Shown here in pieces: positions 1 to 8,831 of a stretch of 64,000 bases of DNA. Both the position numbers and the translations under genes were made by a program. The DNA is taken from positions 1-64,000 of the forward strand of contig NZ_BLZO01000113.1 in NCBI RefSeq assembly GCF_014132355.1, read 5' to 3'. How positions within the stretch are numbered: the first letter of the stretch is position 1; each line of letters begins with the position of its first letter. The notes under the pieces are model-generated. The model did no database searches. It had not been told where the DNA came from and was given only the letters and a program-made list of their open reading frames with translations. The stretch is from Okeania sp. KiyG1 (GTDB taxonomy: Bacteria > Cyanobacteriota > Cyanobacteriia > Cyanobacteriales > Microcoleaceae).

Positions 1-374
1 TGGATGCTCCTGGGGTAATTCCTAGTAGGATTAAAAATCCAGAAGATGCGATTAAGTTGGCTATTTGTGAGGATATTGGCGATGCTGCTTATGATAATCA
101 GCGAATTGTTGCTAGTTTGATTGATTTGTTGATGTCTTTAGAGGTTGATAGTAATGGTTTGTTTTCTGCTTCTTGTTTAGAGTCTCGTTATGGGTTAAAA
201 GTTAATAATTATACAGGTGAAGGTTATTTACATGAGGTGGCAAATCAACTTTATCAAGGAGATGTTGAGCGTACTGCTAGACGTATTTTGGATGATTTTC
301 GTAAGGGTTTATTAGGGCAAATATCTTTGGAGTTACCACCAAGGGCAAGTCAAAAGTCAAAAGTTAAAAGTTAA
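1..374 (+). CDS. ylqF: Ribosome biogenesis GTPase YlqF/RbgA, C-terminal part (5' end outside window)
   Basis: The reading frame is open from base 3, so the gene begins before the window and only about 123 residues are seen. The first residues read DAPGVIP, the G3 (DxPG) motif of a circularly permuted YlqF-type GTPase. They are followed by the family's helical C-terminal domain (KLAICEDIGDAAYDNQ and onward). YlqF proteins assist late assembly of the large ribosomal subunit in the cytoplasm; this role comes from the family. The protein ends in a low-complexity QKSKVKS tail whose DNA is an aaaagtcaaaagttaaaag repeat, so the last few residues may be repeat-derived. The TTG at 57 is only an internal codon, not the start. 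Confidence 0.85.
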   Translation, partial: DAPGVIPSRIKNPEDAIKLAICEDIGDAAYDNQRIVASLIDLLMSLEVDSNGLFSASCLESRYGLKVNNYTGEGYLHEVANQLYQGDVERTARRILDDFRKGLLGQISLELPPRASQKSKVKS

Positions 375-837
375 AAGCTACAGAGGCAATATGGGAAAAA
401 GATTGAAAGCAAGCATTCAGCTAGCTCGCTGTCAGCTAGCCTCCTACGGAGGAACTGTGGCCTTCAGCAACAAGACCTTCTTCTTAAGGACAGTGTTTAA
501 ATTAACAACTGACTTTAAGAGCAAGGGAGGCAACTTTTGTAGTCAGACAATTAATAAAGCTTTTATCCTAAATTAAAAGTAATAGCTGATAGCTGATGGC
601 TGACAGCTGAATGCTTACGATTGAAAAATACTCCAGTTTTTCCAATCTACACAATCATATTTTTACTCTAAAGAGGCTAAAATATTTACAGATAAAGGCT
701 TTGAAAGTTAATCAGCAAGTCTTAGATAGGGCTTTAGCCCTACTAGAAACAATATTACCGGAAAATTGGGGTAGGTGCCTCCCCCTTTGAGGGGGACTTT
801 TTAATGTATATATTAGTTGCAGATATGCTGAACTGTG
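375..837. repeat. Intergenic repeats; no convincing gene
   Basis: This spacer holds dispersed sequences seen elsewhere in the window: the gctagcctcctacggagga micro-repeat (about 420-455), agctgatagctgatgg simple repeats, and at about 690-735 one end (ttaatcagcaag) of the AGGGYTTGCTGA MITE family. At 778-804 a CCCCC/GGGGG hairpin is followed by ACTTTTT, which resembles a terminator. A 61-codon frame at 391-576 consists of these repeats and is not called as a gene. Confidence 0.6.
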
Positions 838-858
838 TGCTACATTTTTATCGTAGCA
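838..858 (+). repeat. Candidate left-end hairpin of the first TnpB element
   Basis: TGCTAC and GTAGCA form a 6-bp stem around a 9-nt AT-rich loop, 20 bases before the tnpB start. IS200/IS605 elements carry imperfect subterminal hairpins rather than inverted terminal repeats, so this is a plausible left-end structure. The exact left boundary cannot be fixed from a single copy. Confidence 0.35.
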
Positions 859-878
859 TTAAAAGATAAAACATTTCT

Positions 879-2099
879 ATGCTCATCTATGAAATGAAGT
901 TGCAAGGCACACAAGGCCAGTATAATCAGCTAGACTCAGCCATTAGGACTGGTCGATTTGTGCGCAATAGCATTATCCGAGCATGGATAGACAGAGAAGT
1001 TAAAAGTCGTAACGATGCCTACAAATACTGCACAAAACTAGCACACAATCCTAAATTTCCCTGGGCCAAGCAACTTAACTCCATGGCAAGACAAGCTCAT
1101 GCTGAGAGAGCATGGGCAGCAATAGAAAGATTCTATCAAAACTGTAAAGCTAATGTTGCTGGTAAGAAGGGTTTTCCCAAGTTTAAAAAATACCAAATTA
1201 GAGACTCAGTAGAATACAAAACTAGCGGATGGAAACTATCAGAAGATAGACGCTATTTAACTTTTACTGATGGCTTCAAAGCAGGTACTTTTAAGCTTTG
1301 GGGTAGTCGAAACCTTCATTTCTATCAAATCAATCAAATCAAACGAGTCAGAGTTGTCAGAAGGTATGATGGCTACTATGCTCAATTCTCAATCGACCAT
1401 ACTAGAGAGGAGAAGAAAAATCTTACAGGAACTCAGTTAGGAATAGACTTAGGTTTAAATCATTTCTACACTGACTCAGCTGGTGAAAAAGTAGATAATC
1501 CGAGATTTTTGAGACAAGGTGAACGTAAAATCAAGAAACTACAACGTCGCCTTTCTCGTACTCAAAAGGGTAGTCAAAATAGGAGTAAAGCTAGGAATAG
1601 GTTAGGTAGAGCGCATCTAAAGGTTTCACGCAGACGTAACGACTGGGCAGTTAAATTAGCGCAGCGCGTCATACAATCTAACGATTTGGTAGCGATAGAA
1701 AACCTGAAAGTGCGTAACATGATGAAAAACCATAAGTTAGCGAAGTCCATAGCAGATGCAGCATGGTACAGGTTTAGAGAATGGTTGGAGTATTTTGGCA
1801 GAGTCTATGGTGTGCCTGTAGTAACAGTAGAACCTGCATATACTTCTGTAAATTGTTCAAGTTGCGGTGAGAAAGTTGTGAAGACCCTCAGCACTAGGAC
1901 TCATCAATGTCCACACTGTGGTTATGTTGCCGACAGGGACGAGAATGCAGCTATCAATATACTCCAATCAGCATTAAGAGAATTAGCAACTACCCTGGGG
2001 CACAGGGAAAGTCACGCCTCTGGAGAGAACGACCTCTGCTTGGTTGAGGAAACTCAGGCAAGTAAGCCGACTCGAGGAAAGAGGAAAGTCCCGCAGTGA
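879..2099 (+). CDS. tnpB: TnpB (OrfB) RNA-guided nuclease of an IS200/IS605-type element, apparently intact
   Basis: This 406-residue protein has all TnpB landmarks: an N-terminal WED/REC-like region, RuvC-I with GIDLGL (Asp near 190), RuvC-II with VAIENLKVRNM (Glu near 274), a CxxC...CxxC zinc ribbon (CSSC near 326-329, CPHC near 344-347) and RuvC-III DRDENAAINI (Asp near 352-354). TnpB proteins are RNA-guided DNA endonucleases that promote persistence of their transposon, using an omega-RNA from the 3' end of the element. No TnpA (Y1 transposase) is next to it, so it depends on a transposase elsewhere. It differs in sequence from the TnpB genes at 11 kb and 54 kb, hence a separate lineage. 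Its right end runs into the SnoaL-like gene encoded on the other strand. Confidence 0.9.
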   Translation: MLIYEMKLQGTQGQYNQLDSAIRTGRFVRNSIIRAWIDREVKSRNDAYKYCTKLAHNPKFPWAKQLNSMARQAHAERAWAAIERFYQNCKANVAGKKGFPKFKKYQIRDSVEYKTSGWKLSEDRRYLTFTDGFKAGTFKLWGSRNLHFYQINQIKRVRVVRRYDGYYAQFSIDHTREEKKNLTGTQLGIDLGLNHFYTDSAGEKVDNPRFLRQGERKIKKLQRRLSRTQKGSQNRSKARNRLGRAHLKVSRRRNDWAVKLAQRVIQSNDLVAIENLKVRNMMKNHKLAKSIADAAWYRFREWLEYFGRVYGVPVVTVEPAYTSVNCSSCGEKVVKTLSTRTHQCPHCGYVADRDENAAINILQSALRELATTLGHRESHASGENDLCLVEETQASKPTRGKRKVPQ

Positions 2100-2139
2100 T
2101 GTGGGAATCCACTCGCCTTTAGGCAGGGGAGGATGTCAA
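1960..2139 (+). ncRNA. Predicted omega-RNA and right end of the first TnpB element
   Basis: In TnpB systems the guide RNA scaffold overlaps the 3' end of tnpB and runs to the element end. Here the region carries short complementary stretches (cccgca/tgtggg) and ends in GGAGGATGTCAA, the same terminus seen on the TnpB element ending near 12370 and the remnant ending near 58821. The predicted guide is the flanking DNA after about 2139 (gcataaaagctg...). The 5' limit is approximate and the call rests on family knowledge. Confidence 0.45.
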
Positions 2140-2948
2140 TGCATAAAAGCTGCAAAAGGACAGCGACTTACTGGTGAATTAGAGACTTTTTGATTTTTTT
2201 TCAACGGCAAAAAGTTTTTGATAAAACCCATAAATTTCTGTTGTAAGGGATTAGAAGTTTGTGTTCCTCCAGATGATTTTTGTTGCTTTTCAGCAATAGC
2301 TTTACCACCGGATGTTAGACTATCTAAAAATTTTGTATTGTCATAATAGTGTTCTAATGAAAGAATCTTTAAATCCTCATCAACTTTGACAATACTTATT
2401 CCAATAACTTCAATTGTCTCTCCTGTGGAAACATAATCTTTATAATTTCCTCGAAAATGTCCCCAATGTCTCCATTTAACAACAATTGTTGGTGGTGGAG
2501 AGTAAACTTCTACGACTTCCCATAAAAAACCTTCGGGAAATGCTGTATGAAAGAGATTTGTGGAAGTCTCAAAACTTTCTTCTGAGGCTTTGTAATGTTG
2601 AGTATTACCTATCAATAATTTGTAAGTACCTGAGTTGATTAAATCTTGTAATTGATAATTAGTTCCACCGTTTGTACTCATACGGAATTTATCTTGAACT
2701 ACAGTTAACCAGTCTTGAGGATTTGTTTTGAAATTTGCTTCAATATCGAATGTTCTTACTAAGTTTTGTACAATTGATTCAAGAGAGTTTTCTGGGTGGT
2801 TATATTTACTTTCTTTGGCTAGATTTTTAGTAGAAGTAGTGTAATTTGGTGCTGCTCCATTACGCCATTTTACATTCTGACTGGATTGTAATACTTTCTC
2901 TCTATCTTGAACCCATAATGGTAGATTATCGGTGTTAATTTGAGTCAT
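2136..2948 (-). CDS. SnoaL-like (NTF2-fold) protein, 270 aa; stop codon supplied by the adjoining IS end
   Basis: The central part (about 85-205) resembles the SnoaL-like polyketide cyclase/ester cyclase NTF2 fold: KWRHWGHFRGNY, a GETIEVIGISIVKVDEDLKI strand pair, then LEHYYDNTKFL. These folds bind small hydrophobic ligands or act as cyclases; the substrate here is unknown and no catalytic role can be asserted. A hydrophilic N-terminus and a Lys-rich tail (FLPLKKNQKV) flank it. The start ATG is preceded by cgaggtac on the coding strand. The reading frame terminates in the TGA formed by the TCA of the IS terminus GGAGGATGTCAA, so the natural C-terminus may have been altered when the TnpB element inserted. 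It appears to be monocistronic. Confidence 0.6.
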   Translation of the reverse strand: MTQINTDNLPLWVQDREKVLQSSQNVKWRNGAAPNYTTSTKNLAKESKYNHPENSLESIVQNLVRTFDIEANFKTNPQDWLTVVQDKFRMSTNGGTNYQLQDLINSGTYKLLIGNTQHYKASEESFETSTNLFHTAFPEGFLWEVVEVYSPPPTIVVKWRHWGHFRGNYKDYVSTGETIEVIGISIVKVDEDLKILSLEHYYDNTKFLDSLTSGGKAIAEKQQKSSGGTQTSNPLQQKFMGFIKNFLPLKKNQKVSNSPVSRCPFAAFMH

Positions 2949-3271
2949 TATGTACCTCGTTTCATTAATTGATAATGGATAATGGATAATGAATAATGAA
3001 TAATTGATAATTACCTCTCATTAAAACTGTAACGGAATTGAATATAGGGATTTTTTTCAAATTGATAATGAAAAATATCACGAAAATCTCAATTATTGAT
3101 TAATAAAAGCTATTTCTAATTATCAATTGTAAATTATCAATTTCGCTATTGGTAAAAAGAGGCAATAAAGCTGAATTGATTAATTATCAATTATCTATTG
3201 GTTAACTATTAGTTAATTGGTGTTGGTGAATGATTGTATTATTTTTAGTAGGGTCACGAATTGCCCGTACA
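2949..3271. repeat. AT-rich spacer with direct repeats
   Basis: Upstream of the SnoaL-like gene the sequence is dominated by gataatggataatgaataatga and aattatcaattatc runs, which recur in many intergenic regions of this window next to the dispersed hairpin repeat. No open frame with coding character was seen. Confidence 0.5.
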
Positions 3272-4135
3272 GTAGTTAGTAGTTAATAGTCAGTAGTTAA
3301 AACAGTTTTTTTCCTGACTATTCATCTGATTCTGATAGAAATTTCATACCTGATTTCACCAAGACCAGTTAATACAGAAATAGATTGCCAAAATAATCAT
3401 TAACTGGAAAATATTTTTAGTTGTCAGTAGCTAAAACAGTTTTTCCTGACTATTCATCTGATTCTGATAGAAATTTCATACTTTATGTCACTAATACCAG
3501 TTAATACAGAAATAGATTGGCAAAATAATCATTAACTGGAAAAAATTTTTAGTTGTCAGTAGTCAGTAGTCAGTGGTTAAAACAGTTTTTTTTCCTGACT
3601 ATTCATCTGATTGTGATAGAAATTTCATACTTTATGTCACCAATACCAGTTAATACAGAAATAGATTGGCAAAATAATCATTAACTGGAAAAATTTTTAG
3701 TTGTCAGTAGTCAGTAGTCAGTGGTTAAAACAGTTTTTTTCCTGACTATTCATCTGATTCTGATAGAAATTTAATACCTGATTTCACCAATACCAGTTAA
3801 TACAGAAATAGAAATAGATTGCCAAAATAGTCATTAACTGGAAAAAATTTTTAGTTGTCAGTAGTTAAAACAGTTTTTTTCCTGACTATTCATCTGATTC
3901 TGATAGAAATTTCATACTTTATGTCACCAATACCAGTTAATACAGAAATAGAAATAGATTGCCAAAATAACTATTAACTGGAAAAAATTTTTAGTTTTTA
4001 GTAGTTAATAGTCAGTAGTTAAAACAGTTTTTTCCTGACTATTCATCTGATTCTGATAGAAATTTAATACCTGATTTCACCAATACCAGTTAATACAGAT
4101 AAAGTAGATTGCAAAAATAACTATTAACTGGAAAA
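3272..4135. repeat. Six tandem ~132-153-bp units, each with a CCAGTTAAT...ATTAACTGG inverted repeat
   Basis: The anchor cctgactattcatctgat occurs at about 3313, 3445, 3594, 3741, 3881 and 4034, giving spacings of 132, 149, 147, 140 and 153. Each unit contains aaaacagttttt, the anchor, tgatagaaattt, and then a 9-bp inverted repeat (CCAGTTAAT / ATTAACTGG) enclosing about 26-32 bases around agattg(c/g)caaaa. Length differences come mainly from ttagttgtcagtagtcagt stutters between units and from duplicated agaaat. There is no coding frame. The array lies 660 bp before the NB-ARC/WD40 gene. Function is unknown: a MITE multiplied in place, a protein-binding array, or a chain of structured RNAs are all possible. 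Confidence 0.85.
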
Positions 4136-4793
4136 TTTGCATCTCTTTGTAATTCCATCTGTAAGTATGATTGCATCTGTTAATTATTAACACCAGGGAA
4201 GTTCGGGAAGTTATAAAAATTATTTGTATATTTCAGCATAAAATTTTATGAACCCTAACAATTTAATATTTTTGTGACAAAAGTTTGGTCATTTCAGTTA
4301 GCCTCTTTCAGAGGAACTTTCCTACGGAATGCTACGCAAACGTTAACAGTTATCAGTTATCAGTAGCTCTGGTTTTATACCATTTTGAAAAAAAGTATTA
4401 CAAGTAATAAGCACTATTAAAAGGTTTTATATAAAATTTGTATTTGACAAATAAAGATGATTGAAAATACGAAAAATATATAAAACCTATTTATTTAGAC
4501 TCCTTATTCTTGACCCATGACTTGCTATATTGGGAGGAATTAGGGGTTAATTAATTCCTAATAAGTACCCTAACTATTTGTAGTAAATACTTATCAGATT
4601 GGCATTAGTCGAAGGTTTAAAATACTGAATAGAATTTTTTTTTCACCCTGTTAAAAGGGAAGGCTTGAGACCTCGTTTTTTAGTCAATAAAAAATTCAAT
4701 AAAAATATAAAACTTCCATAAAAATCCATAACTTCCAGATTGACGATCTTTATGATTAGGAAGAATAAGAGGTAAGTAATAGGTAATTCTACT
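4136..4793. other. Long leader region before the NB-ARC/WD40 gene, no gene seen
   Basis: About 660 AT-rich bases. At 4318-4345 there is a copy of the cctacggaatgctacgcaaacg micro-repeat, followed by cagttatcagttatcag simple repeat. The stretch just before the start holds aagaataagaggtaagtaataggtaattctact; an aagaggtaag purine run could serve as a weak ribosome binding site. The promoter cannot be assigned confidently. Confidence 0.4.
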
Positions 4794-7571
4794 ATGGCTG
4801 GACGAAGCAGAGGTAAACGAGGAGTGATTCTGACAAATGAGGGATGGCATAAACTAAATAATGCTCAACAAATTCAAGAAAGTAAAGAAAATTCTGTCAA
4901 ACCTTATACTATTGAAAATTTGAGTGAAATAACTAGACTCGATCCGACGACTATTTCTAAGGTTTTACGTCGAGAAGTTGGTGTTGATAAACGTACTTTA
5001 GAGCGGTTTTTTCGTGGTTTTGCTTTGGAGTTAAATCTTAGTGATTATACAAAATTAGATGTAGTAAATAATAAGGTTGAAAAACCAAGGGATAATAAAC
5101 GAAATAATTATTTTTGTGATGAAGCTCCAGATGTTTCGATTTTTTATGGTCGTTCTGAAGAGTTAAATATACTCAAAGAATGGGTTGTAGATGATGGTTG
5201 TCGTTTGATTACATTAATTGGAATTGGTGGAATTGGGAAAACTACTTTATCCGCGAAAGTTACTCAAAATTTGAGTCAATATTTTGAGTGTTCAATTTGG
5301 TTTTCTTTACGGAATGCACCACCACTTTTAGAAATTATTACTAATTTATTACAGGTTTTATCTAATGGAGAAGAAACAGATTTAGGGAAAGATATTACTC
5401 TGATAATTAATAAGTTAATTGGATATCTGAAAAATCGACGTTGTTTATTAATTTTGGATAATGTTGATGCTATTTTTTCGGAGGGTAATTATGCTGGTAA
5501 TTATCTGGCAGGATATGAGGGTTATGGTGATTTTTTTCAAAAAGTAGGGGAAACAAATCATCAAAGTTGTTTGCTAATTACTTCTAGAGAGAAGCCAAAG
5601 GAAATTGCTGCTATTGAAGGTAAAGAGTTACCTGTTCGTTCATTACAAATTAGCGGTTTGGGTATTTCAGAAATCAAGGAAATTTTTAAAGCTAAAGGAA
5701 TTGTTGATGCTAGAGATTCAGATTTACAAGAGTTGATTAATAATTATGGTGGTAATCCTTTATATATTAAAGTTATCGCAACTACTATATTGGATTTATT
5801 CGATGGTAATGTTGATGATTTTCTGGCTCAAAGTACAACGGTATTTGGTGATATTTGTAATCTTATTAATCGACAATTTCAGCATTTATCACAATTAGAA
5901 AAATCTGTATTATATTGGTTGGCTATCAATAGAGATGCTGTGGCTATAACTGAATTAAAAGATGATTTATTGTTACCTAAGTTTGAACGTAAGAATGAAT
6001 CAACTCTGGAATTAAGATCGATTAATCAATTTAGTTTACTAGAAATATTAGATTCATTACATCGTCGTTCCCTAATTGAAAAAACTAGAGATGATATTCA
6101 CAATAGCTCGAAATTTTCTCTACAACCAGTAGTTATGGAATATGTAACTATAAATTTAATTGAAAGAATATCTCACGAAATTATCTGTGGTGAAATTTTA
6201 CTATTTCAAAGTCATGCTTTGCTCAAAGCTACGGCATCGGATTATATTCAAGAAATACAAAAACGTCTAATTATTACACCAATTATTGAACGTTTAGAAA
6301 TGACTTTAGGTAGTAAGGAGGAAATTGAGAGTTATTTGATGAAAATGCTCGATCGCTTCCGCAAAAAGTCTACATCTTTTACTGGATATGTTGGGGGAAA
6401 TATTCTGAATATACTATCTAATTTATCTGTAAAAATCAGTGACAAAGATTTCTCCTATCTAAGTATTTGCCAAGGAAATTTACAGGGGATAACTTTAAAC
6501 AATGTTAATTTTACGAATAGTAATTTTGCCAAAACAACTTTCACTGATACCTTTGGTATTATTTTTAGTCTGGCTTTTAGTCCGAGTGGAGAATTTTTAG
6601 TTACGGGAAGTATTGATGGTGAGGTTTGTTTGTGGAAATGGCAAGAAAATAGACAAATTTTTAAACATCAAGAACATACAACTATAGTTGATTCTATTAC
6701 TTTTAGTCCCGATAGTCAAAAAATAGCTAGTTCTAGTAGAGATAGAAATATAAAAATCTGGGATGTTGCTACAGGAAAATGTATTTTTACTTTAAATTCA
6801 CCGAACAATCAAATAGTCAAAAATATTGTTTTTAATTTCGATGGAAGTCAGTTATTTGGTTACTCAGAAAAACAAATAATATCTTGGAATTTCGAAACTG
6901 GTAATTCAAATATATTGATTGAATCAGAGAGTCGTATTTCTGCCTTAAGTCTTTCCTCTAAAACAGGTCTTTTAACTTTTGGTTGTGAAAATGGTGTGGT
7001 TTATTTGTGGGATATCAACACAAAAACAGTTACCAATAGTTTTAACACGAACAGTGGCGTAATTTTATCAGTCAAGATTATCGATAATAATCAGATTTTA
7101 GCTTCTAGTTTAGAAAATAAAACTGTAAAAATTTGGGATATACATAATTGTAAATGTTTAAATACATTCAAATCTCAGAGCTATCATATTTCCTTGATTG
7201 ATATTAGTATTAATGGTGAAAATTTGGCGACTGGTAGTGGAGAAAAAATTGTTAAAGTATGGAATATTCAGACAGGTTTATTTTTACAAAGTTTAGAAGG
7301 ACATCTTTCAGAAATTAACGCTATAACTTTTGGTAGTCAAAATATATTAGCCACCGCAAGTGTTGATAGAACAGTAAAAATCTGGGATATAACTACAGGT
7401 AAATGTCTGAAAACTTTACAGGGTCGTGCAGATTTTGTTCATTCAGTTGTATTTACTAATAAAAGTCAAATCATTGTTAGTGGCAGTCAACATACAATTA
7501 AATTTTGGGATGTAAATACTAATCAATTTCTATCTACTTTTTTGAACATAAAGATTGGCTTTCTTCATTAA
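4794..7571 (+). CDS. NB-ARC ATPase with C-terminal WD40 repeats (NLR-like), N-terminal 925 aa before a frameshift
   Basis: An N-terminal helix-turn-helix-like segment (about 35-80, ENLSEITRLDPTTISKVLRR) precedes an NB-ARC NTPase: FYGRSEEL near 116, Walker A GIGGIGKTT near 143-151, Walker B LLILDNVD near 218-225 and a sensor-like LLITSREKP. A helical winged-helix/ARC2 region, a short pentapeptide-like stretch (near 550-590) and WD40 repeats from about 600 follow (repeated SPDSQKIASSSRDRNIKIWD pattern). Such STAND proteins are signal-responsive ATPase switches; several bacterial relatives act in phage defence, but this one's role is unknown. The frame closes at 7571, while more WD40 repeats continue in the -1 frame from 7544, so the intact protein would be about 1,215 residues. 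The shift lies in T6 at 7538-7543. Confidence 0.85.
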   Translation: MAGRSRGKRGVILTNEGWHKLNNAQQIQESKENSVKPYTIENLSEITRLDPTTISKVLRREVGVDKRTLERFFRGFALELNLSDYTKLDVVNNKVEKPRDNKRNNYFCDEAPDVSIFYGRSEELNILKEWVVDDGCRLITLIGIGGIGKTTLSAKVTQNLSQYFECSIWFSLRNAPPLLEIITNLLQVLSNGEETDLGKDITLIINKLIGYLKNRRCLLILDNVDAIFSEGNYAGNYLAGYEGYGDFFQKVGETNHQSCLLITSREKPKEIAAIEGKELPVRSLQISGLGISEIKEIFKAKGIVDARDSDLQELINNYGGNPLYIKVIATTILDLFDGNVDDFLAQSTTVFGDICNLINRQFQHLSQLEKSVLYWLAINRDAVAITELKDDLLLPKFERKNESTLELRSINQFSLLEILDSLHRRSLIEKTRDDIHNSSKFSLQPVVMEYVTINLIERISHEIICGEILLFQSHALLKATASDYIQEIQKRLIITPIIERLEMTLGSKEEIESYLMKMLDRFRKKSTSFTGYVGGNILNILSNLSVKISDKDFSYLSICQGNLQGITLNNVNFTNSNFAKTTFTDTFGIIFSLAFSPSGEFLVTGSIDGEVCLWKWQENRQIFKHQEHTTIVDSITFSPDSQKIASSSRDRNIKIWDVATGKCIFTLNSPNNQIVKNIVFNFDGSQLFGYSEKQIISWNFETGNSNILIESESRISALSLSSKTGLLTFGCENGVVYLWDINTKTVTNSFNTNSGVILSVKIIDNNQILASSLENKTVKIWDIHNCKCLNTFKSQSYHISLIDISINGENLATGSGEKIVKVWNIQTGLFLQSLEGHLSEINAITFGSQNILATASVDRTVKIWDITTGKCLKTLQGRADFVHSVVFTNKSQIIVSGSQHTIKFWDVNTNQFLSTFLNIKIGFLH

Positions 7572-8440
7572 TTATTAGTCCTGATGAAAAATTTATAGCT
7601 TGTGCAAATGTTGGTAATAGAAATAATATTATCCGAGTTTGGCAGATAGATAACTTTACTAAAAATAATATTCAGGAAATTACTAATCATCAAATATCTC
7701 ACAAAATATTACAAGGACATAATGATAGTATCTGGTCGATTGCTTTTAGCCCAGATAGTACAAAAATAGTTAGTGGTAGTAGCGACAGAACTGTAAAAAT
7801 TTGGAGTTCTCAAACAGGAGAATGTTTAAAAACTTTCTACGGTCATTCTCGCCCGATACTTTCTGTTGCTTTTAGTCCTGATGGAAAAACAATTGCAAGT
7901 TGTGGCGGTCATTCAATTATTAAATTTTGGGATATAGTAACTGGGGAATGTCAGAGAACTATACAAGAAAAAGCTTCTTATATTATTAGATTTAATTTTA
8001 ATGGCTTAATTTTAGTTAGTGGGCAAACTACTGGAATAGTTAAACTTTGGGATGTAGTTACTGGAGAATGTATTGAGACTTTAGGCAAATTTGGTAAACC
8101 AATTATTTCTATGGCTTGTAGTTATGATGGTAAATTTATTGCTTATGGTACTTACGATGGAATTGTAAATATTTGGGATGTTAAAAATAGTCAATTAATC
8201 GAAATATTACAAGAAAAATTTTCCTCAATTTGGTCTCTTGCTTTTAGTTCATATTCCAATTTTTTAGTTATAGGTAGAGATAGAGAAAATTTTCAAGTTT
8301 GGGATATTAATGCGGGTAAAATAGTTAATTATTTTCAGGGTGACAGACCTTATGAAAATATTGATATTTCAGGAGTAACAGGTTTGTCAAATTCAACTAT
8401 TACTAATTTAAAAGAATTAGGAGCATATAATTTTCATTAA
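7544..8440 (+). CDS. Continuation of the NB-ARC/WD40 protein in the -1 frame (about 298 aa of WD40 repeats)
   Basis: Reading from GAA at 7544 the frame is open without a stop to 8440 and encodes roughly six more WD40 blades (for example GHNDSIWSIAFSPDSTKIVSGSSDRTVKIW and FSPDGKTIASCGG). The junction EHKDWLSSLIISPDEK completes the blade that is cut off in the upstream frame. An internal ATG at 8111 exists but would give only two or three blades, so independent translation is unlikely. The C-terminus ends with GVTGLSNSTITNLKELGAYNFH, as in intact WD40 STAND proteins that carry a short tail. One missing T in the T-run, or -1 frameshifting at it, would join the two parts. Confidence 0.75.
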   Translation, partial: EHKDWLSSLIISPDEKFIACANVGNRNNIIRVWQIDNFTKNNIQEITNHQISHKILQGHNDSIWSIAFSPDSTKIVSGSSDRTVKIWSSQTGECLKTFYGHSRPILSVAFSPDGKTIASCGGHSIIKFWDIVTGECQRTIQEKASYIIRFNFNGLILVSGQTTGIVKLWDVVTGECIETLGKFGKPIISMACSYDGKFIAYGTYDGIVNIWDVKNSQLIEILQEKFSSIWSLAFSSYSNFLVIGRDRENFQVWDINAGKIVNYFQGDRPYENIDISGVTGLSNSTITNLKELGAYNFH

Positions 8441-8831
8441 TTGATAATGGATAATGGATAATTGATAATTACCTCTGGTTAAAACCTTTCTTGATTGAAT
8501 ATAAGGAATATTTTCTTTTCTCTTGGTCGATTGGATATGGCGAGGAGACCCGCTCTTATCAGAGCCGCTCCGCTTTTAGCGCAGCTTTGCGATAGCAAAC
8601 GCCATCCCATCCTACGGAATGCTGCGCAAACGACCGCTTTTTTCCCTTTAAAAGGGGAGGCTTTAAACCTGAATTATTTAATTATTAATTATTAATTATT
8701 CAGTAAGCAAGTACGTAATTTATCCTGCGTGATTTAGCGGTTTTAGCAGTTTTAATAGATATGTATCAAGCTATAATTTTAATCTTTAGATATACTCAAA
8801 ATATTAGCCATCAAAACTAATACAACTCACA
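8441..8831. repeat. Composite dispersed repeat with terminator-like hairpin
   Basis: The order here is: ttgataatggataattgataattacctc, the ttcttttctcttggtcgattggatatggcgagg hairpin arm, a GC-rich insertion (gctccgcttttagcgcagctttgcgatagcaaacg plus cctacggaatgctgcgcaaacg), gaccgcttttttccctttaaaaggggaggcttt, and ttaattattaattattaatt. The same composite recurs at about 20.5, 34.9, 36.3, 62.7 and 63.1 kb. A 66-codon frame here lies wholly in the repeat and is rejected. Confidence 0.7.

Noticed and set aside
391-576. 61-codon open frame after the ylqF end
   Set aside because: Built of dispersed repeats (gctagcctcctacgga and related) and shows no domain or codon evidence.
3272-4135. CRISPR array
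   Set aside because: Units are ~140 bp with similar content throughout, not short identical repeats with unique spacers; no cas genes are in the window.
8495-8695. 66-codon frame downstream of the NLR-like gene
   Set aside because: Lies entirely in the dispersed hairpin repeat, whose other copies do not keep this frame open.
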